NCBI GenBank assembly: GCA_040882265.1
Contig: JBBEBO010000034.1
Location: forward strand, 1 to 7,167
Direction of reading: 5' to 3'
DNA length: 7,167 nt
DNA from: Brumimicrobium sp040882265
Lineage (GTDB): Bacteria; Bacteroidota; Bacteroidia; Flavobacteriales_D; Crocinitomicaceae
In this document: positions 1 to 6,164 of the stretch, one piece after another
Layout: the number at the start of each line of letters is the position of its first letter
Numbering within the stretch: position 1 is the stretch's first letter
Position numbers and translations under genes: made by a program
Notes under the pieces: generated by a model
What the model was told of the DNA's origin: nothing
Seen by the model: the letters and a program-made list of their open reading frames with translations, nothing else
Databases searched by the model: none

Positions 1-61
1 ATATAATACTTACCCATTAAAATTATAGTAGAACCAAAAGTATGAGTTTGCCCTGAACTCC

Positions 62-943
62 CTACCACCTTACACGAATACCCGTATTGAAGAATAGAGT
101 TGTATAACTCTCTGTCCTGTTTAGTTCTGGGATATTATAAAAGTTTATACTAGGTTGTGCTTCGGCGAATAAATGAAACATATTCCAAAAAGGAGAGTTT
201 TTCCCAAGGCGAAAATCAACCCCAATAGGAGCGTATAAGGAACCTATTATTGAACTTTTGTTCCGGTAGTTTTCAGTTATTATGTTTTCATCTTCTATAT
301 AGTAATAATCACTAGAATAACCCCGTATTTCTGTATCGTTTTTTTCACGGTATTCAATATTAGTTGTTGCATTTATGGTAAACCCAACACTTAATCCGAG
401 ACCACCGTAAACGGACCAACGTAAATCTTGATTCGTTCTAAATATAAGAGAAGCATCAAGACTAATTTGCTCTGAAGAATAATTCCCAGTGACTGTCCTT
501 CTATTTATTGAGTCAAGATAATGTAATTCACCAGTATTTTGACTAACTAGAGTGTCGTAAGCTGATAACTCTTCTGTTGTAGACCAGCCATTCAATTGAT
601 TGACATTTCCGTATCGAAGGCCTAACCTTAATGTAGGGTTCTTTTTGAGATTACCACTTTCTTTGTCTACAAATTGAATTCCAGTTTGCAATGAAAAACC
701 TCCATTAGTTCTATAAGGAGAATAATACGAAGAAGCATTATCAAAAGTTTCTGCATTTTGCTCTAATATGTTTGAATTTGGAGCTAGTAACTGAAAGTCA
801 GCATGTGAAGCGTTGCTTATTTCGTTATTTGAAAATCCACCCGTGAGATATACTTCCGTTATCTTTAACTTAGGTACTTGGCTATAAGAAAAGGTTGATA
901 CTAATGTGCATGCAAGTAGAAAAATTTGATTTGATAATTTCAT
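62..943 (-). CDS. Outer-membrane beta-barrel-like protein with signal peptide
   Basis: Predicted 293-residue exported protein, probably an outer-membrane beta-barrel; its specific role is not recognised. Residues 1 to about 21 form a signal peptide (K2, hydrophobic F8-V15, then S-Y-S-Q, a common Bacteroidota cleavage context). The mature part has many alternating polar/hydrophobic stretches typical of membrane beta-strands, for example LRLGLRYG near 105, WSVYGGLGLSVGF near 176-188 and APIGVDFRLG near 238. The chain ends FFNTGIRVRW: alternating residues with a terminal aromatic, the usual barrel-assembly signal. Tyr/Asn/Ser-rich segments between strands would be loops. The start is ATG at 943 and the stop is TAG at 62-64. 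It lies 214 bp downstream of the PLP-enzyme gene on the same strand and may have its own promoter. Export and barrel nature are inferred from composition and ends; no family was identified. Confidence 0.8.
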   Translation of the reverse strand: MKLSNQIFLLACTLVSTFSYSQVPKLKITEVYLTGGFSNNEISNASHADFQLLAPNSNILEQNAETFDNASSYYSPYRTNGGFSLQTGIQFVDKESGNLKKNPTLRLGLRYGNVNQLNGWSTTEELSAYDTLVSQNTGELHYLDSINRRTVTGNYSSEQISLDASLIFRTNQDLRWSVYGGLGLSVGFTINATTNIEYREKNDTEIRGYSSDYYYIEDENIITENYRNKSSIIGSLYAPIGVDFRLGKNSPFWNMFHLFAEAQPSINFYNIPELNRTESYTTLFFNTGIRVRW

Positions 944-1016
944 ATAATTAAATTTAAATTTTACTTAGAATAACTAAAAATCTCGTATGATTATTGTCTC
1001 TAACGAATCTTTTAAC

Positions 1017-1046
1017 AAAATGTATAGTGAGGCTTTAATTGTTAAA
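1017..1046 (-). promoter_or_regulatory. Possible promoter of the beta-barrel gene
   Basis: On the minus strand TTTA, 18 nt, TACATTTT resembles the Bacteroidota TTTG/TAnnTTTG pattern with one mismatch in each box. It would give a leader of roughly 70 nt before the ATG at 943. The -33 part overlaps the inverted repeat at 1035-1062. The match is weak and was found by eye. Confidence 0.3.
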
Positions 1047-1062
1047 TAAATTCAACAATTAA
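1035..1062. repeat. Inverted repeat, 12-nt arms, 4-nt loop
   Basis: TTAATTGTTAAA (1035-1046) and TTCAACAATTAA (1051-1062) are complementary at 11 of 12 positions around the loop TAAA. It lies between the PLP-enzyme stop and the barrel-gene start and overlaps the possible -33 box. It is AT-rich with no U-tract typical of an intrinsic terminator, so an operator for an unknown regulator is as likely as a terminator. Confidence 0.45.
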
Positions 1063-1157
1063 TTTAATAATTACCAATTAAATGAGATACTACTTATTTT
1101 ACACGATTCAAGAATTCCCGTAATTTTTATGTTAATGATTACCTCATTCACCTAAAA

Positions 1158-3002
1158 TTAAATTTGCTCTACAAAATTTAAAAAAACCTTTTTATGAAGC
1201 TCTAGATCCAAATCAGGAGAAACGGATACACGAGCAATATAGTCTTTGTCATCTTCTTTTGTAGTTCCTTGTGTGGATGTTGCAGGAATTGTCCAATAGC
1301 AACCTTTTAACTGACCATAACTTACGCAGTACTTACTTTCATTGGGGATTTCACCAATCATCATGTCGATTAATTTCTGATTTAAGGCTCTTTTATAAGT
1401 TTCTCTTTCTTCATCCGTATTTCCTTTGGTGGGAAGGTCGAGTGAAAAAACAGATGGAGTAAATCCTTCATTTGCCAATTCTTCTGATACAAAATTAATC
1501 TTCGCTTCTGGTAATGTTTCTTTTATAAAGTTTACAAATTCACGCGTGTTTTTATATGCATCTTTAATTCTTTGATTCATTGAAGGCAATTGTTTTGCTA
1601 ATATTTCTACTTGAAGATCTGTAGCTTCGTTGTCGCAAAGTTTAAGGTGTTTGTCTATATTTTCTAATAAAGCTTCTGCTTTTTTATTGACTGCACAGTA
1701 GCCAGCTGTACACTTTCCTCCACTTGGAAATTTTGACCCACTAACGTAAGAAATTGTCCTAACAGCTGAGAGTATTCCACTATTGCTTAAAAACTGTATG
1801 TTTGGACAAAATGTTTGATCTAAAATAAACACAGGGTCGATCGCCTTTTCTCCTGTCGAAGTTTTACGCGTTTTACTCAAAACGGCTTGTAATTGTTCAA
1901 GATTAGGAACTTCAACTCTTGGGTTTGTTGGAATTTCAGCAATTATGTATGGAACAGCATTTTCTTTCGCACACTGATCTAAAACCTTATTAGTACTTTG
2001 AACCATGTCGTTATCACCATCTACAGGTAAATCCAAAATCTCAACTTTTTCTACGCAAGCAGCAACCCTTCTTGCCTGATCATTCGTTCCACCATAACAG
2101 TTGGGGGGAACAATTATTTTGATATCTTTTCCTTTATGCTTCTCTAAAGCCTCGTCTATGAGCCCCATCATAATTGCATATTGAACAGACAGTCCACATG
2201 AACCAAGAAGTGCATTTGTTTTTGTATCGGTAATCTTTTTGATTGAATCTAAAACACGCTCTTTGTTTGACTCCACAGTACTTTTATCGGGGAAGGTAAT
2301 AGATTTTCCAGTGAGCATTTTTAATGCAGAAAAACAATTGTCTGGAGTCATAGAAATTGTTTCCCTTCTGCGCACATGCTGAATTTCTGAGATGTACGTT
2401 TCGTTGAATGTACCATTTACTATTAGAATACTTCCAAGACGAGCGTGAGTACTGATAAAAAAATCAATATTAGAGCTAAGGTCTACGGTATCAAAAGTGT
2501 CTTGTTGTGAAATAAAAATGGTGCTACCTTCAAACGCAGGAATATTTTCTGCTTTATCAACACGTTTTACTTCAAGGTTATAACCATAAACGCGCCGTAC
2601 AGCGTCAACATCAAAAGCATTTGGCAACTCGCCTGTATAAATGATTTGGGTATTCTTATTGTCGAATAAATTTTTTCTTAGCACTGCCAAAATAGGAATT
2701 GTGCGAGACGAAAAACTGATTACATTATCCGGGTTAAGACTATTTAAATGCGCAATTGTCCACTCAAGTACTGAAGATAATGGATGGCCCAATCGAATAT
2801 AATCGTAAGCTGTTGGCAGCCCACTTAGTGCAGAAGTTGCTGAATTATTACTTTTATATAAGCTTTCAAATTGTTCTAAAAACGCTGTTTTTGCCAACTT
2901 TTCATTATAAATATCTAGTCGATGGGTAGTTAGTTTTAACCAGTCAGTTGGCATTCTTTCTAACACGTCTTCAATATAGCTAAGTACTTTGTTGTCTGTC
3001 AT
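1158..3002 (-). CDS. Long PLP-dependent Cys/Met-metabolism enzyme (cystathionine synthase/lyase family)
   Basis: Predicted 614-residue cytoplasmic enzyme of the fold-type I Cys/Met metabolism PLP family, which makes or cleaves cystathionine and related thioethers. The C-terminal half carries the signature elements: LLGSCGLS near 265 in place of the family SSGMAA loop, CYGGT at 302-306, the E-x-P-T-N-P segment at 355-361, D395 (FILDQTF) for the PLP pyridine nitrogen, the Schiff-base lysine K424 in SGSKFPSGG, and R591 in ARVSVSP where the family binds the substrate carboxylate. Ordinary members are about 380-430 residues; here about 250 extra N-terminal residues look like a second, degenerate copy of the large domain. 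That copy has a Y68-x-R70 motif and an FSSRT loop, but STHARLG where the lysine should be. The start is ATG at 3002; a TTG nine codons upstream (3029) is less likely. The exact reaction cannot be fixed from sequence. Confidence 0.88.
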   Translation of the reverse strand: MTDNKVLSYIEDVLERMPTDWLKLTTHRLDIYNEKLAKTAFLEQFESLYKSNNSATSALSGLPTAYDYIRLGHPLSSVLEWTIAHLNSLNPDNVISFSSRTIPILAVLRKNLFDNKNTQIIYTGELPNAFDVDAVRRVYGYNLEVKRVDKAENIPAFEGSTIFISQQDTFDTVDLSSNIDFFISTHARLGSILIVNGTFNETYISEIQHVRRRETISMTPDNCFSALKMLTGKSITFPDKSTVESNKERVLDSIKKITDTKTNALLGSCGLSVQYAIMMGLIDEALEKHKGKDIKIIVPPNCYGGTNDQARRVAACVEKVEILDLPVDGDNDMVQSTNKVLDQCAKENAVPYIIAEIPTNPRVEVPNLEQLQAVLSKTRKTSTGEKAIDPVFILDQTFCPNIQFLSNSGILSAVRTISYVSGSKFPSGGKCTAGYCAVNKKAEALLENIDKHLKLCDNEATDLQVEILAKQLPSMNQRIKDAYKNTREFVNFIKETLPEAKINFVSEELANEGFTPSVFSLDLPTKGNTDEERETYKRALNQKLIDMMIGEIPNESKYCVSYGQLKGCYWTIPATSTQGTTKEDDKDYIARVSVSPDLDLELHKKVFLNFVEQI

Positions 3003-3155
3003 AATTTTTATCTTTAGATAGGCGGGCAATATATATCAATTCGATCTATTTTAAAAGTGTTTGAGGATCTTTTTTATTTTTCTGCTTAGCGGTTTGAGGA
3101 AGTATTCAGCTTAGAGGGTTAACATCAAAGAATGTGGACAATTATAAATGCAAAG
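3003..3155. other. Leader region of the PLP-enzyme gene; no feature seen
   Basis: Together with the element at 3156-3320 this fills the gap of over 300 bases between the lipoprotein stop and the PLP-enzyme start. No coding frame, RNA gene or convincing promoter was seen in these bases. On the minus strand a TTTG followed 21 nt later by TACTTCCT is a poor promoter match. Transcription of the PLP-enzyme gene presumably starts here. Confidence 0.4.
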
Positions 3156-3320
3156 CACTAACAACAATGTCATTAGTCTTCTGTCTTAAAAGCCTTATCG
3201 TTCGTGTCGTTTTGCCCGCTAGACTCGGCTATTTCTCACTAGTTTTGCCACGAAGCATTTACTTTCAAATTTTTCAATTTGTAGATTAAACAGATCGGTG
3301 GAGTTAGAGGGCTGTTATAG
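3156..3320 (-). repeat. attC-like imperfect palindromic element D
   Basis: Read on the minus strand, it opens with CTATAAC-AGC 11 nt after the lipoprotein stop (its ACAGC core is 16 nt after) and closes with GTTAGTG. Arms are nested: CACTAAC (3156-3162) against GTTATAG (3314-3320), 5 of 7 complementary; TCTGTCTTAA (3180-3189) against TTAAACAGA (3286-3294), complementary except for one bulge; TTCGTG (3201-3206) against CACGAA (3249-3254), perfect. It shares GCTGTTA-x-AGTAC with element B and GGAGTTAG with element C. It is the longest of the four, with an internal segment of about 40 bp holding one of two GTTTTGCC copies; the other copy lies in the 3' flank of that segment. It may also act as a transcription terminator. 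Confidence 0.55.
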
Positions 3321-3331
3321 TACCTTTTTCA

Positions 3332-4126
3332 TTAATTACAACAAGTTTCCATGTTAAACAAACTATTCACTTCTTGTTGGGAAAGGGTTTTGTTAAAAAT
3401 TATTACGTCATCTATCTTACCCGTATAATCTTTACCCAAAAAGAAGTCGCCAATATCTTGATAGCTTGGCGTTCCAGAACTGCAGGTAGTATTTCCTATG
3501 GAGGATTCTTGCAAAAAGCCATTCCTGTAAATTTTCAATTTTATTTCGTTTTGGTTGAATGTTGCTACCAAATGACTCCAATTGTCTGTTCGTGCGATGA
3601 TTTCCTGTTGACAATCAAAATTGGTTAAGCTATTGTCCCAGACAGAATTAGTTATTCCAAAAACTGCTTTTCGGCAATCATATAATCCAATAGACCACTG
3701 ACCGTTTCTATCAGGACAACTAAATCCTAAATCTCTGTTAACCAAACTTTCAAAATCTCCACCGTTTCTTGAGGTGTCTTTCGGTTGATACCAAAGGGAT
3801 ATTGAGAACTCATTTAAGTTATTTAGAAACGCTGTATTAGTTGTTGTTAGGAATTCACTAGAACTAGACAAATTGTCAAATTCATACGCACAGTCAACGT
3901 TTCCATTCCTATCAGTAGTGGAACCAGCTGTGGTAGAATTGGTTAAGTTTTGGCTGTTTCCCGATATGTCATTCAATGTGCCATTCGAAAAAGGATAGAA
4001 TGCGATTACATTGTTTTCAAGACCATTTAGAATACAGGGTATAATTTTTTCAATGTCTTCATCTTTACCACAAGAAGCTAATAATATCAATAGTGATATA
4101 AAGAAGATTTTACTTACCTGATTCAT
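3332..4126 (-). CDS. LamG/concanavalin A-like domain lipoprotein, probably surface-exposed
   Basis: Predicted 264-residue lipoprotein. Residues 1-18 are a type II signal peptide (K6, hydrophobic I7-L16) with lipobox L-A-S-C at 16-19, so C19 would be lipidated. The following G-K-D-E-D resembles the acidic lipoprotein-export signals that send Bacteroidota lipoproteins to the outer-membrane surface. From about residue 37 to 260 it matches a LamG/laminin-G-like jelly roll as seen in many Bacteroidota surface proteins: VIAFYPFSNGTLNDISGN near the start, an EFSISLWYQP strand near 106, DNWSHLVATF near 181 and the closing GKIDDVIIFNKTLS-QQEV near 237-252. Such domains bind carbohydrate or other ligands; the ligand here is unknown. 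The mature part contains ten or more cysteines, suggesting disulfides. The start is ATG at 4126; the TTG at 4162 would overlap the TM2 frame and spoil the signal peptide. It begins 20 nt after the TM2-gene stop, so the two are probably co-transcribed. Confidence 0.85.
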   Translation of the reverse strand: MNQVSKIFFISLLILLASCGKDEDIEKIIPCILNGLENNVIAFYPFSNGTLNDISGNSQNLTNSTTAGSTTDRNGNVDCAYEFDNLSSSSEFLTTTNTAFLNNLNEFSISLWYQPKDTSRNGGDFESLVNRDLGFSCPDRNGQWSIGLYDCRKAVFGITNSVWDNSLTNFDCQQEIIARTDNWSHLVATFNQNEIKLKIYRNGFLQESSIGNTTCSSGTPSYQDIGDFFLGKDYTGKIDDVIIFNKTLSQQEVNSLFNMETCCN

Positions 4127-4146
4127 ATTCTTTCTTTTTAAGTGTA

Positions 4147-4350
4147 CTACAACGTTTTCCAAGGTTTTTTATTTTGTGCATTATGTCGATTAACTTTCAC
4201 TGGAATAGTGAAAAGGTCAATAAAAGCCCAAATCCCTATACCACCTAAAGTTATCCAAAATAGAATTTGCCAACCCCATTTACCTAAATACGCATAATGA
4301 GTTACGAATAGCAAAAAGAACAATAAATAAGCTGTTGCCGTTGACTTAAT
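4147..4350 (-). CDS. TM2-domain small membrane protein with apparent ATT start
   Basis: A 67-residue frame reads as a TM2-domain protein: two transmembrane helices joined by the conserved turn. Visible motifs are THYAYLGKWGWQ at 17-28, corresponding to the family H-x-F-Y-L-G-K segment, then ILFWITLGGIGIWAFIDL at 29-46 as the second helix, followed by a basic tail (VNRHNAQNKK). The first helix lies at about 7-20 and looks two residues shorter than usual. TM2 proteins are small inner-membrane proteins of largely unknown role. There is no ATG, GTG or TTG at the expected start. The codon aligning with the usual M-K-S beginning is ATT at 4348-4350, and a stop lies three codons upstream. An internal TTG (codon 10) would remove half of helix 1. 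It is either a rare ATT-initiated gene or one that has just lost its start; the frame is otherwise intact to TAG at 4147-4149. Confidence 0.68.
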   Translation of the reverse strand: MKSTATAYLLFFLLFVTHYAYLGKWGWQILFWITLGGIGIWAFIDLFTIPVKVNRHNAQNKKPWKTL

Positions 4351-4357
4351 TTGTGAT

Positions 4358-4389
4358 TAAAGATAGTGTTTGTTTTAAGTGAATGCTAA
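4358..4389 (-). promoter_or_regulatory. Possible promoter of the TM2-lipoprotein unit
   Basis: On the minus strand TTAG (4386-4389), 20 nt, then TATCTTTA (4358-4365) resembles TTTG-N20-TAnnTTTG with one mismatch in each box. The spacing equals that of the toxin-antitoxin promoter. The -33 part lies inside the GTTAGC end of element C, so the element would supply half of the promoter. The -7 box ends 7 nt before the ATT, implying an almost leaderless transcript. Confidence 0.4.
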
Positions 4390-4440
4390 CGTTTTGTAAA
4401 TAGGCGATAGGAGTTAGCTGGCGCTTATTTGCTGTTGGGT
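4385..4440 (-). repeat. attC-like imperfect palindromic element C
   Basis: On the minus strand it begins ACCCAAC-AGC, with the ACAGC core 18 nt after the stop of the secreted-protein gene, and ends GTTAGC. ACCCAAC fits the integron RYYYAAC box; the GTTAGCA end fits GTTRRRY at 5 of 7 positions. Inner arms AAATAGGCG (4398-4406) and CGCTTATTT (4422-4430) are complementary at 8 of 9 positions. An alternative 6-bp pairing joins GCTAAC (4385-4390) to GTTAGC (4413-4418). It is the shortest and cleanest of the four elements. Confidence 0.62.
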
Positions 4441-4453
4441 GTCTGGCGTATTT

Positions 4454-5404
4454 CTATTTAAAATCACAATTTCCACGAAAATCCATACAAGTTTGACGCG
4501 GGTTTGGACTAAAATGTCGATTAAAAACCCAGTTATCGTCTTCTTTTTTAAAAATAAGGTAAAATGTTGGACAACAGCTATCAAAATTAGCGTTTATTTC
4601 AACAATTGCAGACTCAAAGTCATCATAAAAAACGACTTTTTTAATAAATTTAGTTAAATCAAGTCTAAAAGTTGATAGATGCTCATTTCTTTTCTGATAT
4701 TCCACCTGAAGCTTATTCGGTGCCCAAGTTCCAGAAAGTTTCATTTCAGAATGAGAATACCCTTTTTTCTCTAAAAACTTTTCTATATAGTATGGCGAAA
4801 ACTTTTCTTCAATTTCTTTTGAGAAAAAACTTTGATCATTGTAGGTGACTTTAAAAGTACTATCTTTCATGTATGGTCTGAACCCATTTAGTATAATATT
4901 GTGATGATCAGGGGTAAAACTTAAAAAGTCTTTAGTGAAATAGTATTTGGTCATTTCCTTAACCATTGGGTTAGAATATTTCTTCAAAGAATCTATTGGT
5001 ATTCCTGAAAATTCAGATTGATATTTAATCAAATCTTTTGGCAACTCCTTATTTGAAAATAAAATCGTAATACTTGCGGGGAGATGATAGTAAATATCAT
5101 TGGGCTTAAATTGAACTTGAAGTTTTCCGCAAAATTCACGAAATACAACTTCTACAAATTCAGGAAAGAGTTCATAAACTTCTATAATAAAGTCTTTTTG
5201 ACCGACTAAGCTATCTAGATTCATAGGGCTTGAAGAACTTGCCCATTCAGACAATATAAGCTTCAAAGTATCCTTGTTTTTAGTTTCGAAGTTTGTTTCA
5301 ATTAACCCTCTCCAGTATGATTCAGATGTATCCTTTAAGCTTTGACTTAAACAGAACTGACTATTAAGAAAGATGCTAAATAAAATGATTTGTTTAATCC
5401 TCAT
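4454..5404 (-). CDS. Secreted protein of unknown function
   Basis: Predicted 316-residue exported protein that I do not recognise. Residues 1-21 form a signal peptide (R2, K4, hydrophobic I6-L13, then S-Q-F-C-L-S-Q with a typical Bacteroidota S-Q end); C18 is not in a clear lipobox, so it is probably secreted or periplasmic rather than lipidated. The mature protein is rich in Lys, Phe, Tyr and Ser with no transmembrane segment. The C-terminal part looks like a compact beta-rich domain: FESAIVEINANF at 263-274, C277-C278, FYLIFKKEDDNWVFNRHF at 281-298, then C306 and C313. The strand pattern ending in DDNWVFNRHF resembles the last strand pair of small secreted NTF2-like or DUF4348-like domains, but this is only an impression. 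The start is ATG at 5404 and the stop TAG at 4454-4456. It is a single gene between elements B and C, the layout of a one-gene cassette. Confidence 0.8.
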   Translation of the reverse strand: MRIKQIILFSIFLNSQFCLSQSLKDTSESYWRGLIETNFETKNKDTLKLILSEWASSSSPMNLDSLVGQKDFIIEVYELFPEFVEVVFREFCGKLQVQFKPNDIYYHLPASITILFSNKELPKDLIKYQSEFSGIPIDSLKKYSNPMVKEMTKYYFTKDFLSFTPDHHNIILNGFRPYMKDSTFKVTYNDQSFFSKEIEEKFSPYYIEKFLEKKGYSHSEMKLSGTWAPNKLQVEYQKRNEHLSTFRLDLTKFIKKVVFYDDFESAIVEINANFDSCCPTFYLIFKKEDDNWVFNRHFSPNPRQTCMDFRGNCDFK

Positions 5405-5435
5405 GTCATTATTTTGCAGGTTTGGTTAAGCATGC

Positions 5436-5511
5436 CTTTAACGATTTTCAAATAGGCACATGCGGCTACCACGCATGAACGTTCGCCACCTGTGATTATT
5501 AGCTGTTAGAG
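5436..5511 (-). repeat. attC-like imperfect palindromic element B
   Basis: On the minus strand it begins CTCTAAC-AGC 6 nt after the antitoxin stop (ACAGC core 11 nt after) and ends GTTAAAG. Outer arms CTTTAAC (5436-5442) and GTTAGAG (5505-5511) are complementary at 6 of 7 positions. Inner arms AATAGGCACATGCGGC (5451-5466) and GCCACCTGTGATTATT (5485-5500) are complementary at 12 of 16, with mismatches scattered as in integron attC stems. A competing small hairpin CATGCG (5459-5464)/CGCATG (5472-5477) with a 7-nt loop is perfect. The next gene starts 31 nt beyond it. Confidence 0.62.
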
Positions 5512-5517
5512 TACGTC

Positions 5518-5811
5518 CTATGTATGAATCGTGATATTTACCTTCCCCCCAAGACCTTTCTCCACGATGTCAAATAATGTCTTGAGCGTCATATTACTCC
5601 CATCATTTTCAATTCTCGAAATATAAGTACGTTTCTTATCCACTAATTCTGCAAGTTGTTCTTGTGTTAAATGTTTTTCCTCTCTCGCCTTTTTTAAAAG
5701 CAACCCTATCTTAAAAGACTCAAAATCACGGTTTAATTCATCACGACGAGAAGTTCCCTTTTTACCGTAAACTTCATCCTTTATTTCTTTCCAACTTCTT
5801 GTTGTTTTCAT
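5518..5811 (-). CDS. XRE-family antitoxin of a HigBA-like toxin-antitoxin pair
   Basis: Predicted 97-residue DNA-binding antitoxin that would bind and neutralise the toxin encoded just upstream and, with it, repress the shared promoter. An N-terminal arm (1-33, charged, W7, Y15-G-K-K-G) is followed by a helix-turn-helix of the Cro/C1 type at about 36-88. KAREEKHLTQEQLAEL at 41-56 is helices 1-2, DKKRTYISRIEND at 58-70 the recognition helix region, and MTLKTLFDIVEKGL at 74-87 the last helices. This layout and length are usual for antitoxins partnered with Gp49-type HigB toxins. The start chosen is ATG at 5811, one nucleotide after the toxin TGA (TGA-C-ATG), which suggests translational coupling. 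An ATG seven codons upstream (5832) lies inside the toxin gene and adds a non-conserved M-T-Q-K-R-N-D. The stop is TAG at 5518-5520. Confidence 0.9.
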   Translation of the reverse strand: MKTTRSWKEIKDEVYGKKGTSRRDELNRDFESFKIGLLLKKAREEKHLTQEQLAELVDKKRTYISRIENDGSNMTLKTLFDIVEKGLGGKVNITIHT

Positions 5812-5812
5812 G

Positions 5813-6160
5813 TCATTTCTTTTTTGTGTCATAATATTTCTGCATCAGTAGCAGTGCTTTTTTAATTTCATTTTTCGGTGTTTTTTGGGTCTTTTTTGTA
5901 AACCCATTTAACAAAATCACTAATTTACCATGGTCAAAAAAGCAAAATACCCTCCAAATGTCAGACCCCAATCGAATCCTAGCTTCGTAAAGTCCATTTG
6001 TTCCAACAATTGCTTTTAAATAATTACTAGGCACCCTTTCAAGAGTTTCTATCGCTTCAATAATCTTATAAATCTTGTTCTGAACTTTCACGGGTTGCTT
6101 CTTCAGAAAATCACTAAAATGATTCCCGAACTCTACAACGTCGCGGACTTTTTCGTTCAC
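5813..6160 (-). CDS. RelE/HigB-like toxin (Gp49 family), toxin-first operon
   Basis: Predicted 115-residue toxin of the RelE/ParE superfamily, the Gp49/HigB-like branch; members usually cleave mRNA on the ribosome and stop growth when freed from the antitoxin. Seen in the sequence: N-terminal helices (FGNHFSDFLKKQPVKVQNKIYKIIEAIETLE, cited here only by position, 11-41), RVPSNYLK at 42-49, then the sheet core GLYEARIRLG at 56-65, WRVFCFFD at 69-76, KLVILLNGF at 79-87 and the basic K-K-T-Q-K-T-P stretch at 89-95. R61, R70 and K89-K90 are the basic residues expected to contact RNA. Length is normal for the family and the frame is intact. The start is GTG at 6158-6160; no ATG exists upstream in frame, and M-x-E-K-V-R is the usual N-terminus of such proteins. 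The stop TGA precedes the antitoxin ATG by one base. A palindromic operator lies 9 nt upstream. Confidence 0.9.
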   Translation of the reverse strand: MNEKVRDVVEFGNHFSDFLKKQPVKVQNKIYKIIEAIETLERVPSNYLKAIVGTNGLYEARIRLGSDIWRVFCFFDHGKLVILLNGFTKKTQKTPKNEIKKALLLMQKYYDTKKK

Positions 6161-6164
6161 AACA

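Noticed and set aside
1..17. Possible start of a further minus-strand gene (ATG at 15-17)
   Set aside because: Only five codons are visible before the window ends, so coding cannot be judged.
44..60. Small stem-loop (GAGTT/AACTC) directly after the stop of the beta-barrel gene, as a terminator
   Set aside because: Only five base pairs and no proper U-tract after it on the minus strand; too weak to annotate.
950..961. AAATTTAAATTT palindrome just upstream of the beta-barrel start
   Set aside because: Simple AT-rich sequence expected by chance in such DNA; no supporting partner site.
1271..1462. Plus-strand open frame inside the PLP-enzyme gene
   Set aside because: Lies fully inside a well-supported gene on the other strand and shows no recognisable protein features.
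3374..3628. Open frames on both strands inside the lipoprotein gene
   Set aside because: They are out-of-frame shadows of the LamG-like coding sequence.
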